Position numbers and translations under genes: made by a program
The notes under the pieces: generated by a model
Databases searched by the model: none
The model's input: only the letters and a program-made list of their open reading frames with translations
What the model was told of the DNA's origin: nothing
In this document: positions 17,575-26,520 of the stretch, one piece after another
How the letters are laid out: the number at the start of each line of letters is the position of its first letter
How positions within the stretch are numbered: position 1 is the stretch's first letter
Assembly: GCA_024636955.1 (NCBI GenBank)
Contig: JAGXGB010000058.1
Coordinates: 1-59,962 of the forward strand
Reading direction: 5' to 3'
DNA: 59,962 bases
Source: Bacteroidales bacterium
GTDB lineage: Bacteria; Bacteroidota; Bacteroidia; Bacteroidales; Lentimicrobiaceae

Positions 17575-18165
17575 ATGAAAATACTAATGTTGTTATTCAT
17601 AATAATATCAATGGCCTTCGGAAAAACCTCTGAATCGTCTCTTGATTACAATCCAAGGTCACTGCACAACAACCTTAAGAAGATTACCGGTTGTGAAAAT
17701 TACAATATGGAAGAACTGGCCATACAAAATCCAGACTCATATGGTAGCACGGATGGCAAATTCCTCAGGATCTCGTGCAATAGCGGCAATAAATATTTTG
17801 TTTATTTAGGCAGGGTTAATAGTTGTAGGGCAAGTGGCTGTAGTATTGACCGACCTTTGGGTGAATTTGAGTTCTTTGATTATTACACCATTTACGACTC
17901 AACCTACCAGGTTGTTGAGGTAAGGGTGTATAACTATGAAGCAAGCCATGGTCAGGAGATTACTGCCAGAGGATGGCTAAAGCAGTTTATAGGTTATCAG
18001 GCTGGTAATTACCTTGAAGTAGGGAAAAACGTTGATGCTATTTCAGGAGCTACCATATCAGTAATTGGAATAGTTGAGGATGTGAAGGAGAAGACTACTA
18101 TGTTAATTAACCTAAACAATAACCTATCACACGGGATTATTAGGTCCAGAACATTTGGCAAATAA
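17575..18165 (+). CDS. Exported FMN-binding domain protein
   Basis: 196 residues with an N-terminal signal (MKILMLLFIIISMAFG). The C-terminal half carries the flavinylation motif of FMN-binding domains, Asp154-Ala-Ile-Ser157-Gly-Ala-Thr160-Ile-Ser, where ApbE links FMN to the Thr. This is the motif of RnfG, NqrC, NosR and other extracytoplasmic electron-transfer proteins. An upstream CRASGC motif (Cys84, Cys89) could form a disulfide or hold a metal. No ApbE gene is in the window. The porin gene precedes it on the same strand. Its electron donor and acceptor are unknown. Confidence 0.85.
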   Translation: MKILMLLFIIISMAFGKTSESSLDYNPRSLHNNLKKITGCENYNMEELAIQNPDSYGSTDGKFLRISCNSGNKYFVYLGRVNSCRASGCSIDRPLGEFEFFDYYTIYDSTYQVVEVRVYNYEASHGQEITARGWLKQFIGYQAGNYLEVGKNVDAISGATISVIGIVEDVKEKTTMLINLNNNLSHGIIRSRTFGK

Positions 18166-18191
18166 ATAGCTAAGATTTTCAATCAGCAGTA

Positions 18192-18253
18192 GGAGCAAAA
18201 ATGAGCATAGCCCAATTACACGTAGGTGTGTTGGGCTTGAACATTTATGCTCC
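18192..18253. terminator. Long imperfect hairpin after the FMN gene
   Basis: Outer arms GGAGCAAAAATGA (18192-18204) and ACATTTATGCTCC (18241-18253) pair at 11 of 13 positions. Inner arms AGCCCAA and TTGGGCT pair perfectly around a short loop. A T-rich stretch (CTTTTTCC) follows 7 bp later. It is probably a terminator, but it is larger than usual and could be a structured RNA. Confidence 0.55.
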
Positions 18254-18414
18254 GAAGTGCTTTTTCCTAATGTTAAATTTTTAATAGTGTGAACACTTTT
18301 TGTGCAACACATGCTTATTATGGTATTATATTTGTTAATGGATTTTTTAGGTGAATTAATCAGAATTCCCATAAGAAAAGAATGACATTCTCTAATCCTA
18401 TAGTCACTAATTAT

Positions 18415-19383
18415 ATGAAAAAATCTACCTTAATCTGGCTTGTAGTCTTATCCATTTCTTTTACAGGATGCAGTAAGTATGCAATGATAAGTTTTAATTA
18501 TCCGCTGGCTCCCGAAGCTACGTTACCTGAAAATGTAAAAACTATTGCAATTGCAAACCGCTCACTTACCCATAAAGATGATAAGGCAGGAAAGATCATT
18601 GAATCAGTGCTGAGCGGTGAAATTGAAGTTTCTGATCGAAAAGCTTCAGAGCAGAGCATTAGGGGGGTTTATGAAAGACTGGGGAGTAATAGTAGTTTTT
18701 CATGCGTAATTCCCGGAGAATACAAGCTATACGGAACTGGCACACGTGAAATCCCAACCCCATTGGATTGGACTACAGTTGAAAGTTTATGCAGTTCATC
18801 AGAGGCAGATGCTTTGTTGGTTCTTGAAATGTTTGATTCAAACTCTGATATGTTTGCCCTGCCTAAAATTCTTTCAAAAAGACCACCTGTTGATGAGGAG
18901 AGAACATTTAACGTGCTAATGTTTTGGCGACTCTATGATCCTTCAATAAGAAAAGTCATTGACCAATATGAGTGTTCAAGGCAGCTCACTTTTCATAGTG
19001 AGGGTCAAAATGTATCAGTCCCTCCAAAAGCACTTTATGGTGCAGCATACTCAGGCGGTCAGGAGTATATTGAACGCTTTTTACCAGGTTATTTTATTGA
19101 TAACAGAATTGTTTACAAAAAGGGGAAAGGTGCTGACAAACAGGCCTTTGAAAGCGCTTACCGGCATGTTGAAACTGATGACTGGGAAGGAGCTGCCGAT
19201 GCTTGGGAAGAGATCATGAAGCATGAAAACTACGAGAATAAGGGGAGAGCTTGCCTTAATATGGCTGTGTATTATGAACATCTTGGAAATATTGACGAAG
19301 CTATAAAATGGGCCCGATTATCGTATGTTGATTATGGAATAAAGCATGGCAAAGACTATGAGCAAGCCCTAAGAAGAATGTAG
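18415..19383 (+). CDS. DUF6340-like lipoprotein with TPR tail
   Basis: 322 residues from the ATG at 18415; the ATG at 18382 adds eleven residues before the signal and is less likely. The lipobox is FTGC (Cys19). The mature N terminus (YPLAPEATLPENVKTIAIANRSL) is the pattern of DUF6340 outer-membrane-associated lipoproteins of Bacteroidota. The C terminus (about 240-320) has two TPR-like helical hairpins (DDWEGAADAWEEIMKHENYENKGRACLNMAVYYEHLGNIDEAIKWARLS), suggesting protein-protein contacts. The exact function is unknown. An 11-bp array lies just downstream. Confidence 0.8.
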   Translation: MKKSTLIWLVVLSISFTGCSKYAMISFNYPLAPEATLPENVKTIAIANRSLTHKDDKAGKIIESVLSGEIEVSDRKASEQSIRGVYERLGSNSSFSCVIPGEYKLYGTGTREIPTPLDWTTVESLCSSSEADALLVLEMFDSNSDMFALPKILSKRPPVDEERTFNVLMFWRLYDPSIRKVIDQYECSRQLTFHSEGQNVSVPPKALYGAAYSGGQEYIERFLPGYFIDNRIVYKKGKGADKQAFESAYRHVETDDWEGAADAWEEIMKHENYENKGRACLNMAVYYEHLGNIDEAIKWARLSYVDYGIKHGKDYEQALRRM

Positions 19384-19404
19384 CTTTAATTCCGGCGTTG
19401 GTGC

Positions 19405-19450
19405 ATGTGTTCAACATGCAATTAAATGTCTGTTAGATGTCTATTAAATG
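19405..19450. repeat. Short 11-bp ATG/TTARATG array
   Basis: ATG occurs at 19405, 19416, 19426, 19437 and 19448, spaced 11, 10, 11 and 11 bp. The last three sit in TTAAATG, TTAGATG and TTAAATG at exact 11-bp steps. It is in the gap between the lipoprotein and the next gene on the same strand. It is weaker than the other arrays. Confidence 0.55.
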
Positions 19451-19535
19451 CCCTTCAGGTTACTTTATGAAGAAAACGCTATAAAGTATAGTTCACTTTA
19501 TTAATGTAGCATCATTTTTCATAAGTAATCAAATC

Positions 19536-20159
19536 ATGAAACATTTCATTCTGATTGTATTGTTTTTTACAAGTTTCGCTGTTAAAGCTGACTGGGTAAG
19601 AGGTTCAATTACCTATCATGATGGCAGGAAAACATCGGGCTATGTCAAAGACTTTCACAGCGATACTGCACCATATGTAGAATTCAAGAGTAAGATGAAA
19701 GATAGCTCTGAGAAAGTGCTTAGTAATGAGATTGAAGAAGTTGAAATGAAGCTGCGGGATGGCACTTTAATCATCAAGTATGTCCTTACCAGCACTATTA
19801 ATTTGGCTGGTGAATATAAAACTTCCAATTCGGGTACCTGGCTAAAGTTACTATTCAGGGGAGAGTTTGATGTGCTTGGTAATTTTTCAGCTTTTCTTAA
19901 TGCCTCTGAATACTACATAAATTGGCCCGATGACAATATTGCAACCATGATTTATATTCAGGAAAAAAACGGCTCAATTATTACTGGCCGTAAGCAACTG
20001 TTAAAAAAATCTGTTTCCACTATCTTCAGCAGTAAATGCGATGAAATGGTTGAAGCTGTTAGTCAAGAGTCTTTTGTACCTCAATCAATTAATGAAATAA
20101 TGAGGTTTTATGTTGAAAGTTGCCGCACCAAACAAGAGCTACAGGCAAAAACTGAATGA
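19536..20159 (+). CDS. Secreted protein, function unknown
   Basis: 207 residues with a signal peptide (MKHFILIVLFFTSFAVKA). The mature part begins DWVRGSITYHDGRKTSGYVKDF, a beta-rich motif found at the start of many Bacteroidota proteins of unknown function that handle cell-surface stress or lipids. The rest is mixed and basic. No catalytic motif is seen. It is convergent with the SRPBCC gene, and the whole gap between them is an 11/22-bp array. A frame at 20110-20304 inside that array is not a gene. Confidence 0.75.
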   Translation: MKHFILIVLFFTSFAVKADWVRGSITYHDGRKTSGYVKDFHSDTAPYVEFKSKMKDSSEKVLSNEIEEVEMKLRDGTLIIKYVLTSTINLAGEYKTSNSGTWLKLLFRGEFDVLGNFSAFLNASEYYINWPDDNIATMIYIQEKNGSIITGRKQLLKKSVSTIFSSKCDEMVEAVSQESFVPQSINEIMRFYVESCRTKQELQAKTE

Positions 20160-20166
20160 TATCGCC

Positions 20167-20320
20167 AAAGTCCATTTCTTCACCAGGGTTGTAGAAGTAT
20201 TCCATCAGTACAATGGAAATAATCCATCAGAGCTACAGCAATACTTCAACCGAACTGCAGCTTTTATTCTGAGGAACAGTAGCTTATATTCAATAGAACT
20301 TTAGCTTTTATTCAGTAGAA
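20167..20320. repeat. Seven-unit 22-bp array filling a convergent gap
   Basis: Seven consecutive 22-bp units start at 20167, 20189, 20211, 20233, 20255, 20277 and 20299. The last three share AGCTTTTATTC or AGCTTATATTC followed by AGTAGAA-like ends. The older units keep a TTCA..AG or TCCATCAG core at the same place. The array begins 8 bp after one stop codon and runs through the stop of the SRPBCC gene into its last codons. Confidence 0.85.
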
Positions 20321-20784
20321 TTACTATCTACCTTTAAATGATCAAATCCACCTTTACGGAGGTTTATTCCATATTCAAGATAAGCTTTCAAACAAGCCAA
20401 AAAGTTGGCCCAACCCTCAGTGTTTGACTTTAACCATTTTATACCCAGTTCATCATTTTCCCTTTCCTTTTCACTTATGGTTACAAGGGTTGATGATGGA
20501 ATAACGGGCTGAAGTTCAATTTCAACAATAAGTTCTTTTCCGTCCTGTTCATCCCAATACCATGAAATGTATTTGTTTCTGTCAACTTTGCCTACTGTAA
20601 CAGGAAACTCCATATCAAATTCGGGAAACTTCCATATAAGGGTTTCATTTTCTTCCATTCGGCCGGTGCTGGAGGAGATAAAGTAGTTTGTCATCTTTTC
20701 AGGATCAACTATCGCATCAAACACTTCCTCTGAAGGTTTTGATATCATAAGCGCTACTTTTATTTCAAGCATATTATTTTTCAT
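20308..20784 (-). CDS. SRPBCC/AHSA1-type domain protein
   Basis: 158 residues with the START-like SRPBCC fold (PF08327-type, activator of Hsp90 ATPase homologue family). The pattern is typical: KVALMISKPSEEVFDAIVDPEKMTNYFISSSTGRM near the N terminus, WKFPEFDMEFPVTVGKVDRNKYISWYWD in the middle, and a C-terminal helix with GWANFLACLKAYLEYGINL. Such proteins bind hydrophobic ligands, but the ligand is unknown. Met1 or Met5 could be the start. The last few codons (DSNSTE) lie inside the 22-bp array, so the C terminus seems to have been remodelled by it. Confidence 0.85.
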   Translation of the reverse strand: MKNNMLEIKVALMISKPSEEVFDAIVDPEKMTNYFISSSTGRMEENETLIWKFPEFDMEFPVTVGKVDRNKYISWYWDEQDGKELIVEIELQPVIPSSTLVTISEKERENDELGIKWLKSNTEGWANFLACLKAYLEYGINLRKGGFDHLKVDSNSTE

Positions 20785-21007
20785 AGTCTGGAATATGTGG
20801 GTTCTGTTTGTTATTTATAACAAATGCCTTATCAAAAATAGCTATAATGCATGAATATTTAATCTGGAATTTAGTTCATTCAACTCAAGGATCTGAAAAG
20901 GAAGAAAAGCTTTGATGTGCTCAGAAAGCTTATGGTGGAGGTATTATGGGCACACCCTCATATTCTGACAATTTGAATCAATTGAACAAAGAATAGTAAA
21001 TTTCCCT

Positions 21008-21015
21008 TAACTTTG
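21008..21015 (+). promoter_or_regulatory. Possible -7 box of the lipocalin gene
   Basis: TAACTTTG is an exact TAnnTTTG match 17 bp before the ATG. ATTG at 20981-20984 lies 23 bp upstream, slightly too far for a standard -33 box. The transcript would have a leader of only about 10 nt. Confidence 0.4.
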
Positions 21016-21031
21016 TACAAACCGCCTTATT

Positions 21032-21571
21032 ATGAAAAAGCTCTCTTTTATTTCCTTATCAGTGCTTGGCATTACAGGTTTGCTGGCATTATCATCATGC
21101 AGCACAATACCTAAAGGTGCTGAGGTAGTTAAACCTTTTGAAAAAGATAGATACCTTGGTAAGTGGTTTGAGATAGCACGGTTTGATTTCAGGTTTGAAA
21201 AGGACTTGAACAATGTCACTGCACATTATTCACTTAATGATGATGGTACCATTAAGGTAGTTAACAGAGGCTACAATTATGTTACCAATGAATGGAAAGA
21301 AGCTGTTGGCAAAGCTAAGTTTAGAGGTAATGAGAACGAAGCTAAGTTAAAAGTATCATTCTTTGGGCCTTTTTACTCGTCTTATAATGTGATTGCTCTT
21401 GACGACCAATATAAGTATGCGCTTGTTGCAGGTAAGAATTTGGATTATTTGTGGATACTATCAAGGGAAACTGCTATTCCGGAGGAGGTGAAGCAAAATT
21501 ACCTGTCAATAGCTAAGGAAATTGGTTTTGATACTACAGATTTGATATGGGTTGAACATAACATTCAATAA
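21032..21571 (+). CDS. blc: Outer-membrane lipocalin (Blc-like)
   Basis: A 179-residue lipoprotein of the bacterial lipocalin family, which binds lysophospholipids or other lipids in membrane maintenance. The lipobox is LSSC (Cys23). The first lipocalin motif GKWFEIARFDFRFEKDLNNVTAHY, the second YNVIALDDQYKYALVAGKNLDYLWILSR and a following R-helix are in order and well conserved. The length fits the family. The small gap to the convergent T9SS protein is 15 bp. Confidence 0.93.
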   Translation: MKKLSFISLSVLGITGLLALSSCSTIPKGAEVVKPFEKDRYLGKWFEIARFDFRFEKDLNNVTAHYSLNDDGTIKVVNRGYNYVTNEWKEAVGKAKFRGNENEAKLKVSFFGPFYSSYNVIALDDQYKYALVAGKNLDYLWILSRETAIPEEVKQNYLSIAKEIGFDTTDLIWVEHNIQ

Positions 21572-21586
21572 TAACACTGTTCCAAA

Positions 21587-23599
21587 TTACTGCACTAATA
21601 TTTTCTGAGCTGAATACATTGTTTTGAGTATATAAACCCCGGGTTCAAAGTCTGATATTGTCAACTCAGTAGCACTTGAAGTTATTGCCACTTCTTTCAT
21701 TATTCGGCCATGAATATCATAGATCCGGCAGATGTCTTGTTCATAATAGCCTTCGGTTGTTAGCCTGATGTTGATTATCTCATTAGCCGGGTTTGGGTAT
21801 ACTTCAAGGGAAGATGCGTAATTAGCCATGTGTGTAAGTGCACTTCTTTTCCACACTCCATTATATTCAGGCGAAATAAATAGCGTTCCATTGCTTGTTG
21901 CATGCATGGCTATGATATTATCGTTTATAAGACCTTCATTGTAAAGTGCCCATGTGTTTCCATTATCAAGTGAATTGTATATTCCTACAAATGACACATT
22001 AAAGTATAGATTGTCATAGGAGTCAACTATCAGGTTCTTTAACTGGGTATATGGCACATCATTAGTATAAATGATCTCCCATGAAGAGCCATTATTTGTG
22101 GACCGGACTATGTTGTCCTGATCAAAAGCGAATATATGTCCGAGGGAGTTGGATGCTTTTAGATCCAAATTATTACCTGCAATCTGAGTAAAGGTTGCGC
22201 CATTATCATTGGAAGTATAAGTATTATCACAAGCACAGAGATAAATTGTGCCTGCAGCGCTGATAAGGATTTGCTGATACCATAAGCAATCTTCTATGTC
22301 AAATACCAATTCCCAATTATTTCCTTTGTCACTTGAGCGAAGGACTCCATTATCTGATACTACAAAAATAGAACCATCAGCACTTATTGCAAAATCATTG
22401 ATGTGGAAGTGAATCAATTCTGAAAAAGTATTTCCATTATCAGAAGATCTGAACAACGTATAGTTATCCCATGTGTAACGGTTATAGCCTACTGCGAATA
22501 TTTCACCATCTTGATGAATATACACCTGAGTGAAAGTCATTTCCCAATCTTTAAAATCTACTAAGCTGTTATACGTTGCACCTTCATCTGACGATACATA
22601 TAAAGCATCAGCTATTACATAAATATCACCATTTGAGGATGAGTTTATAAAAGTGAAGCTTCCTGTATTTAGGCCATTACTGGATGGTATCCAGTTAACT
22701 CCGTGGTTTGTTGACCTATAGATTCCATTAGCACCCACAAAAACCTCGTTGCTTGCATTCACATGCATTGCTAGAACTTGTACAGGTGGTAGACCCTTGT
22801 TAATTTGTGACCAATTCAATCCATCAGAACTTATCCGGAAAATTCCTATGTCAGACGGTGCATATATATATCCTGAAGAATCTTCGGCAAGCGGATATAT
22901 TGCAGATGTGTTGAATAGATGTGACCAGTTTATACCATTATCTGTTGATTTATATAGCCAGTTATCGTAAAAATTGCCAATAACCAGTTCATCAGTTGGA
23001 GTAATAAGCAGGGATCGAATAGCTCCGTTATTGATCAATTCCCAAGTATTTCCCTGATCAACAGATCTGAATAATCCCTCGAAACTGGCTGAAAATATAT
23101 CACCTGATGAGTTTACATGAAGATTCAAGTGAGAATAATATCCCACATCCATGGCCTTTTGATCCCATGTTAGGCCACCATCAAATGATATATGTAAGGC
23201 CATTTCCCCATTGGGACCCATCGTGGAACCATAAACAGCATTCTGGGAACCCTTAGTTAATGAAATAAAATTTCCGTTGGCTGTTAATACTAAATCCCAG
23301 GTCATTCCATTATCAGCAGATTTATAAACAAGACTGTCATGACTGGCAAAGATTTCACCAGATTCAGTTACAGTAAATACCCTGATTATTCCATCCTGAA
23401 AATATATGGGTTCCCAATTACTCCCATTATCCACAGATCGGTACATACCTGAACCAGTGACTGTATACAAATTTCCCGAACCCGAACCTTCAATATCCCA
23501 TATTTGTCCACCTGATGGAGTATTTGTTATTTGCCATGTAGACTGGCCCGTAACCTGAATTCCTGATATCACAAGTAATATGAGTAGTAGTTTTTTCAT
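21587..23599 (-). CDS. T9SS-secreted beta-propeller (Asp-box repeat) protein
   Basis: 670 residues with a signal peptide (MKKLLLILLVISGIQVTGQ). Nearly the whole chain is built of repeated Ycf48/sortilin-like units with Asp-box motifs (SxDNGxxW: SVDNGSNW, SADNGMTW, SFDGGLTW, STDNGINW, SSDNGNTF, SSDKGNNW and more), predicted to form one or two propellers. The C terminus is a type A T9SS sorting tail (SLEVYPNPANEIINIRLT to the end at GVYILKTMYSAQKILVQ). It is therefore exported and probably anchored on, or released from, the surface. The ligand is unknown. It follows a paralogue with a 2-bp gap, so the two share an operon. Confidence 0.9.
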   Translation of the reverse strand: MKKLLLILLVISGIQVTGQSTWQITNTPSGGQIWDIEGSGSGNLYTVTGSGMYRSVDNGSNWEPIYFQDGIIRVFTVTESGEIFASHDSLVYKSADNGMTWDLVLTANGNFISLTKGSQNAVYGSTMGPNGEMALHISFDGGLTWDQKAMDVGYYSHLNLHVNSSGDIFSASFEGLFRSVDQGNTWELINNGAIRSLLITPTDELVIGNFYDNWLYKSTDNGINWSHLFNTSAIYPLAEDSSGYIYAPSDIGIFRISSDGLNWSQINKGLPPVQVLAMHVNASNEVFVGANGIYRSTNHGVNWIPSSNGLNTGSFTFINSSSNGDIYVIADALYVSSDEGATYNSLVDFKDWEMTFTQVYIHQDGEIFAVGYNRYTWDNYTLFRSSDNGNTFSELIHFHINDFAISADGSIFVVSDNGVLRSSDKGNNWELVFDIEDCLWYQQILISAAGTIYLCACDNTYTSNDNGATFTQIAGNNLDLKASNSLGHIFAFDQDNIVRSTNNGSSWEIIYTNDVPYTQLKNLIVDSYDNLYFNVSFVGIYNSLDNGNTWALYNEGLINDNIIAMHATSNGTLFISPEYNGVWKRSALTHMANYASSLEVYPNPANEIINIRLTTEGYYEQDICRIYDIHGRIMKEVAITSSATELTISDFEPGVYILKTMYSAQKILVQ

Positions 23600-23601
23600 A
23601 G

Positions 23602-25647
23602 CTATTGGATAATTAATTTCTTATTTATGCCATTCTTAATTGATACCAGATAAACACCAGCTTGAAGATCGGTTACATCTATCTCCATATGAACGTTATA
23701 AAAGGGAACGGTTTTAACCAGCTTACCATAAATACTATAAATGTTTATCTGTTCAACTGTGCCTGATTGAAACCATGGATAAATGACACTAAACTTATCT
23801 CTTGCAGGGTTAGGGTAAAGAGTCAAATTGTATTTGAGCTGGTCAGTTGTTTCAACATTATAATCCTGTCTGTATAATTTACCATCTGAAGTGCCTAGGA
23901 AAGCATAACCCAAAATACCAATATGCAAGGTTGTAACATGGGAATCATCCAAACCTTCGCTATTTTGTAACCAGGTAGCGCCATTATTATAAGAGGTGTA
24001 GGTTCCATTGTCAGTCCCAAGATGCAAATTATCCTGATAGTCAATTTCAATGGTATTAATAGTTATAACAGGATCAAATGATAGTTGGAACCAGCTGCCG
24101 CCGTTATCCGAAGAAGTAAATAACTCAGATCCAACAGTCAATATGTATACGTTTCCTTGAGTATCCACTTCGAGATTTGCAACGGCATCCGTACCCCCAT
24201 ATCCGGCTTCAGTCCAGGTATTTCCATTATCAAGAGATACATAAACCTGATCTTCGCAAAGGGATGAATTGATAAAAATAATACCTGTATTTGTTATGGC
24301 AATTTTTGAGGGATTTAAACATGCGAGGTCTTGATTCAATATCTGCCAATTAATGCCATTATCATTAGACCTGTGAATTAATGAATCGGATAAAATGAAA
24401 ATATCATCATTGTTGCCAAACCCAATATCTGAAGTTGATCGTGTTACCACTTCAGTCCATGTTAAGCCATTATCGGCTGATTTCATGACTATTCCATAGG
24501 GATAGAAGATTGTATTGGAACCCAGAACATAGAGTTCACCGTTAGGCTTTACCTCAATCGAAGAAACTACGTATTGCTTAAGTGGAAGTATAATCTCTTC
24601 CCAGGTTATTCCTATGTCAGAGGAATGAAATAGTCTACCGTTTTTAACCATGAAAACATCCTGGTTGTTGCTTTCTATATCAGTTACAGTTGGTTCAAAC
24701 AAACCTCTGAATGACAGATTCCAATTTTGCCCGTTATCATTAGACCTGAAAATTCCTATAGAGGTTGCAACGAATATATTGTCACCATTATCAATGCAAA
24801 TGGATGACACTTTTGAATTCAACAACTCGGGAATGCTCGACCAAGTGTTGCCATGGTCAATAGACTTAAACAAATCAAAATCACCAGCCCACAATTGATC
24901 ATTACTATTAATGGCCAACGCTTTAGCCCCTGCATTAAACAATCTTTCCCAAGTGTCTCCATTATCACTTGAATGTAATATTCCCCTATCATAGTCGAGG
25001 CCTATAAATATTTCATCGTTTGAGTCAAAAACAATAGCCATATAAGAGCCCGGATTTGACCATATTAAGGGGTCTGACCAGGTTGTTCCAAGATCATCTG
25101 AGCGAACAAGAACATTTTCGTTACCCTTAAATAATTGCCCTTGAGCGTTGAATACAAGTTTCATCTGTTCAGCATATCCGCCTCCATCTTTGTTGATCCA
25201 CGTTTCACCATTATCAAATGATAAACTGATAAAGGGCCCAAATTCCCAATTTATATTTCCTGCTGCAATAACTCCTTCTAAGCTCACAGCTATTGTAGTA
25301 AATCCGGCAGGACTATCAGAGTTAATTACTTGCCATGTACTTCCATTATCCTGTGACCTGAATATTTCATAGTAATTAGTCACAAAAACATCACCATTCT
25401 GATTGAATGCCACCTTAAAGCTCCCACCAGGAAGATCAACAGGGAACCAGTTTTCTCCAGAATTGAGTGTCCTGTAAAGTTTAGTCTGGGAAGCTGCAAA
25501 AATTGTCCCATTAGGCGATGCTGTCAGTGATATGATATTGCCAGAATAGGGTATGTCCATTTGCTCCCATACTCTCTGCGAATACGCAAAATGGCTGAGT
25601 AAGAAAGCAATCGATAAAATGTGTATCTTGAGTAGTTGTTTTCCCAT
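23602..25647 (-). CDS. T9SS-secreted beta-propeller protein, paralogue of 21587
   Basis: 681 residues: signal peptide (ILSIAFLLSHFAYSQ), then the same Asp-box propeller architecture (LNSGENW, SQDNGSTW, SFDNGETW, SSDNGDTW, SIDHGNTW, SNDNGQNW, SADNGLTW, SLDNGNTW, SSDNGGSW) and a T9SS tail (LTLYPNPARDKFSVIY to GVYLVSIKNGINKKLIIQ). It is first in the two-gene operon and precedes its paralogue by 2 bp. The two arose by duplication but have diverged along the whole length. They may form a pair on the surface, with adhesion or carbohydrate binding as possible roles; neither can be proven here. Confidence 0.9.
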   Translation of the reverse strand: MGKQLLKIHILSIAFLLSHFAYSQRVWEQMDIPYSGNIISLTASPNGTIFAASQTKLYRTLNSGENWFPVDLPGGSFKVAFNQNGDVFVTNYYEIFRSQDNGSTWQVINSDSPAGFTTIAVSLEGVIAAGNINWEFGPFISLSFDNGETWINKDGGGYAEQMKLVFNAQGQLFKGNENVLVRSDDLGTTWSDPLIWSNPGSYMAIVFDSNDEIFIGLDYDRGILHSSDNGDTWERLFNAGAKALAINSNDQLWAGDFDLFKSIDHGNTWSSIPELLNSKVSSICIDNGDNIFVATSIGIFRSNDNGQNWNLSFRGLFEPTVTDIESNNQDVFMVKNGRLFHSSDIGITWEEIILPLKQYVVSSIEVKPNGELYVLGSNTIFYPYGIVMKSADNGLTWTEVVTRSTSDIGFGNNDDIFILSDSLIHRSNDNGINWQILNQDLACLNPSKIAITNTGIIFINSSLCEDQVYVSLDNGNTWTEAGYGGTDAVANLEVDTQGNVYILTVGSELFTSSDNGGSWFQLSFDPVITINTIEIDYQDNLHLGTDNGTYTSYNNGATWLQNSEGLDDSHVTTLHIGILGYAFLGTSDGKLYRQDYNVETTDQLKYNLTLYPNPARDKFSVIYPWFQSGTVEQINIYSIYGKLVKTVPFYNVHMEIDVTDLQAGVYLVSIKNGINKKLIIQ

Positions 25648-25840
25648 ATTCGATAAGTCATAAATAGTTGATTATCATTGGAAACCTAACATTTATTGAA
25701 GGAAAAAGATTCTGAAAAATGTAAAAAGAAATTAAAACAAAGAGAGTTTAAAATAAGTATAGTTGAGGGTAATTGCAGATAGACGAAAAGTCTTAGGATA
25801 TGCTGTTTATCTTTAAATTGGTGCCGTTTGTCGAAATAAT

Positions 25841-25871
25841 TTTGCCAGATATTAAAGCTGTAGTTTCTTTG
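25841..25871 (+). promoter_or_regulatory. Promoter of the lipoprotein/LytS/LytTR operon
   Basis: TTTG (25841-25844) and TTTCTTTG (25864-25871) are separated by exactly 19 bp, a good match to the Bacteroidota housekeeping promoter. It lies 20 bp before the ATG at 25891. The AT-rich gap 25648-25840 between the divergent transcripts holds nothing else recognised. Confidence 0.6.
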
Positions 25872-25890
25872 CCATTATAAATCAAAGGCC

Positions 25891-26520
25891 ATGAAAACAA
25901 AAACCGCTCTCATTCTTTTAATGATTACAGTATTCCTTTCAGGTTGTGTAATCAAATCTATTCATCCTTTTTATACGGAAAAGGATTTGATCTTTAAAAA
26001 GGAACTCACAGGAATATGGATGGACAATGATTCAGGCACCTGGAATATTGAACAGCATAAAACCCATGACAATATCTTTGGACCATCTAAAAATGCACCA
26101 TCCTATAAAATTACTCTGACTACTGAAAAAGGAAGTTCTAACTTTCTTGCTCATCTATTTCAACTTGGTAATCAACTTTACCTTGACTTTTATCCTACAG
26201 AATACTCATGCGGACCCGACATGCTTGATTTCCATATGATTTCATCCCATTCACTTGCTAAGGTATCATTTTCAGGAGGTAAGATTATTATAAGCTGGTA
26301 CAATGAAGAATGGCTTAGAAAGTTATTTGAGGAAAACCGAATAAGAATCGCACATGAAAAATCGGCTTATGAAATGGATGCAACAAGTGACTCACCTATC
26401 CAATATATTCTTACTGCATCAACTGATGAGCTGCAGAAATTTATTATAAAATATGGTAATGACCCTGCAGCATTCGGTGACAAATCTACTGATTACACAT
26501 TTGTTCTTTCAAGAAAATGA
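25891..26520 (+). CDS. Lipoprotein, first gene of a signalling operon
   Basis: 209 residues with the lipobox LSGC (Cys19) after MKTKTALILLMITVFLSGC. The mature part begins VIKSIHPFYTEKDLIFKKELTGIWMDND, a pattern seen in Bacteroidota lipoproteins with a lipocalin-like or small beta-barrel fold. The rest has no catalytic motif I recognise. Its stop overlaps the start of the histidine kinase by 4 bp (26517-26520), so the lipoprotein is translationally coupled to the LytS-type sensor. It may report on an envelope ligand, which is inference from context only. Confidence 0.8.
   Translation: MKTKTALILLMITVFLSGCVIKSIHPFYTEKDLIFKKELTGIWMDNDSGTWNIEQHKTHDNIFGPSKNAPSYKITLTTEKGSSNFLAHLFQLGNQLYLDFYPTEYSCGPDMLDFHMISSHSLAKVSFSGGKIIISWYNEEWLRKLFEENRIRIAHEKSAYEMDATSDSPIQYILTASTDELQKFIIKYGNDPAAFGDKSTDYTFVLSRK

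Noticed and set aside
20110..20304. 64-codon open frame overlapping the end of the 19536 gene
   Set aside because: It runs through the 22-bp array, has no ribosome site and has a composition set by the repeats.
25648..25840. A-rich run resembling an 11-bp array
   Set aside because: The apparent period comes from poly-A composition; no unit holds its phase.
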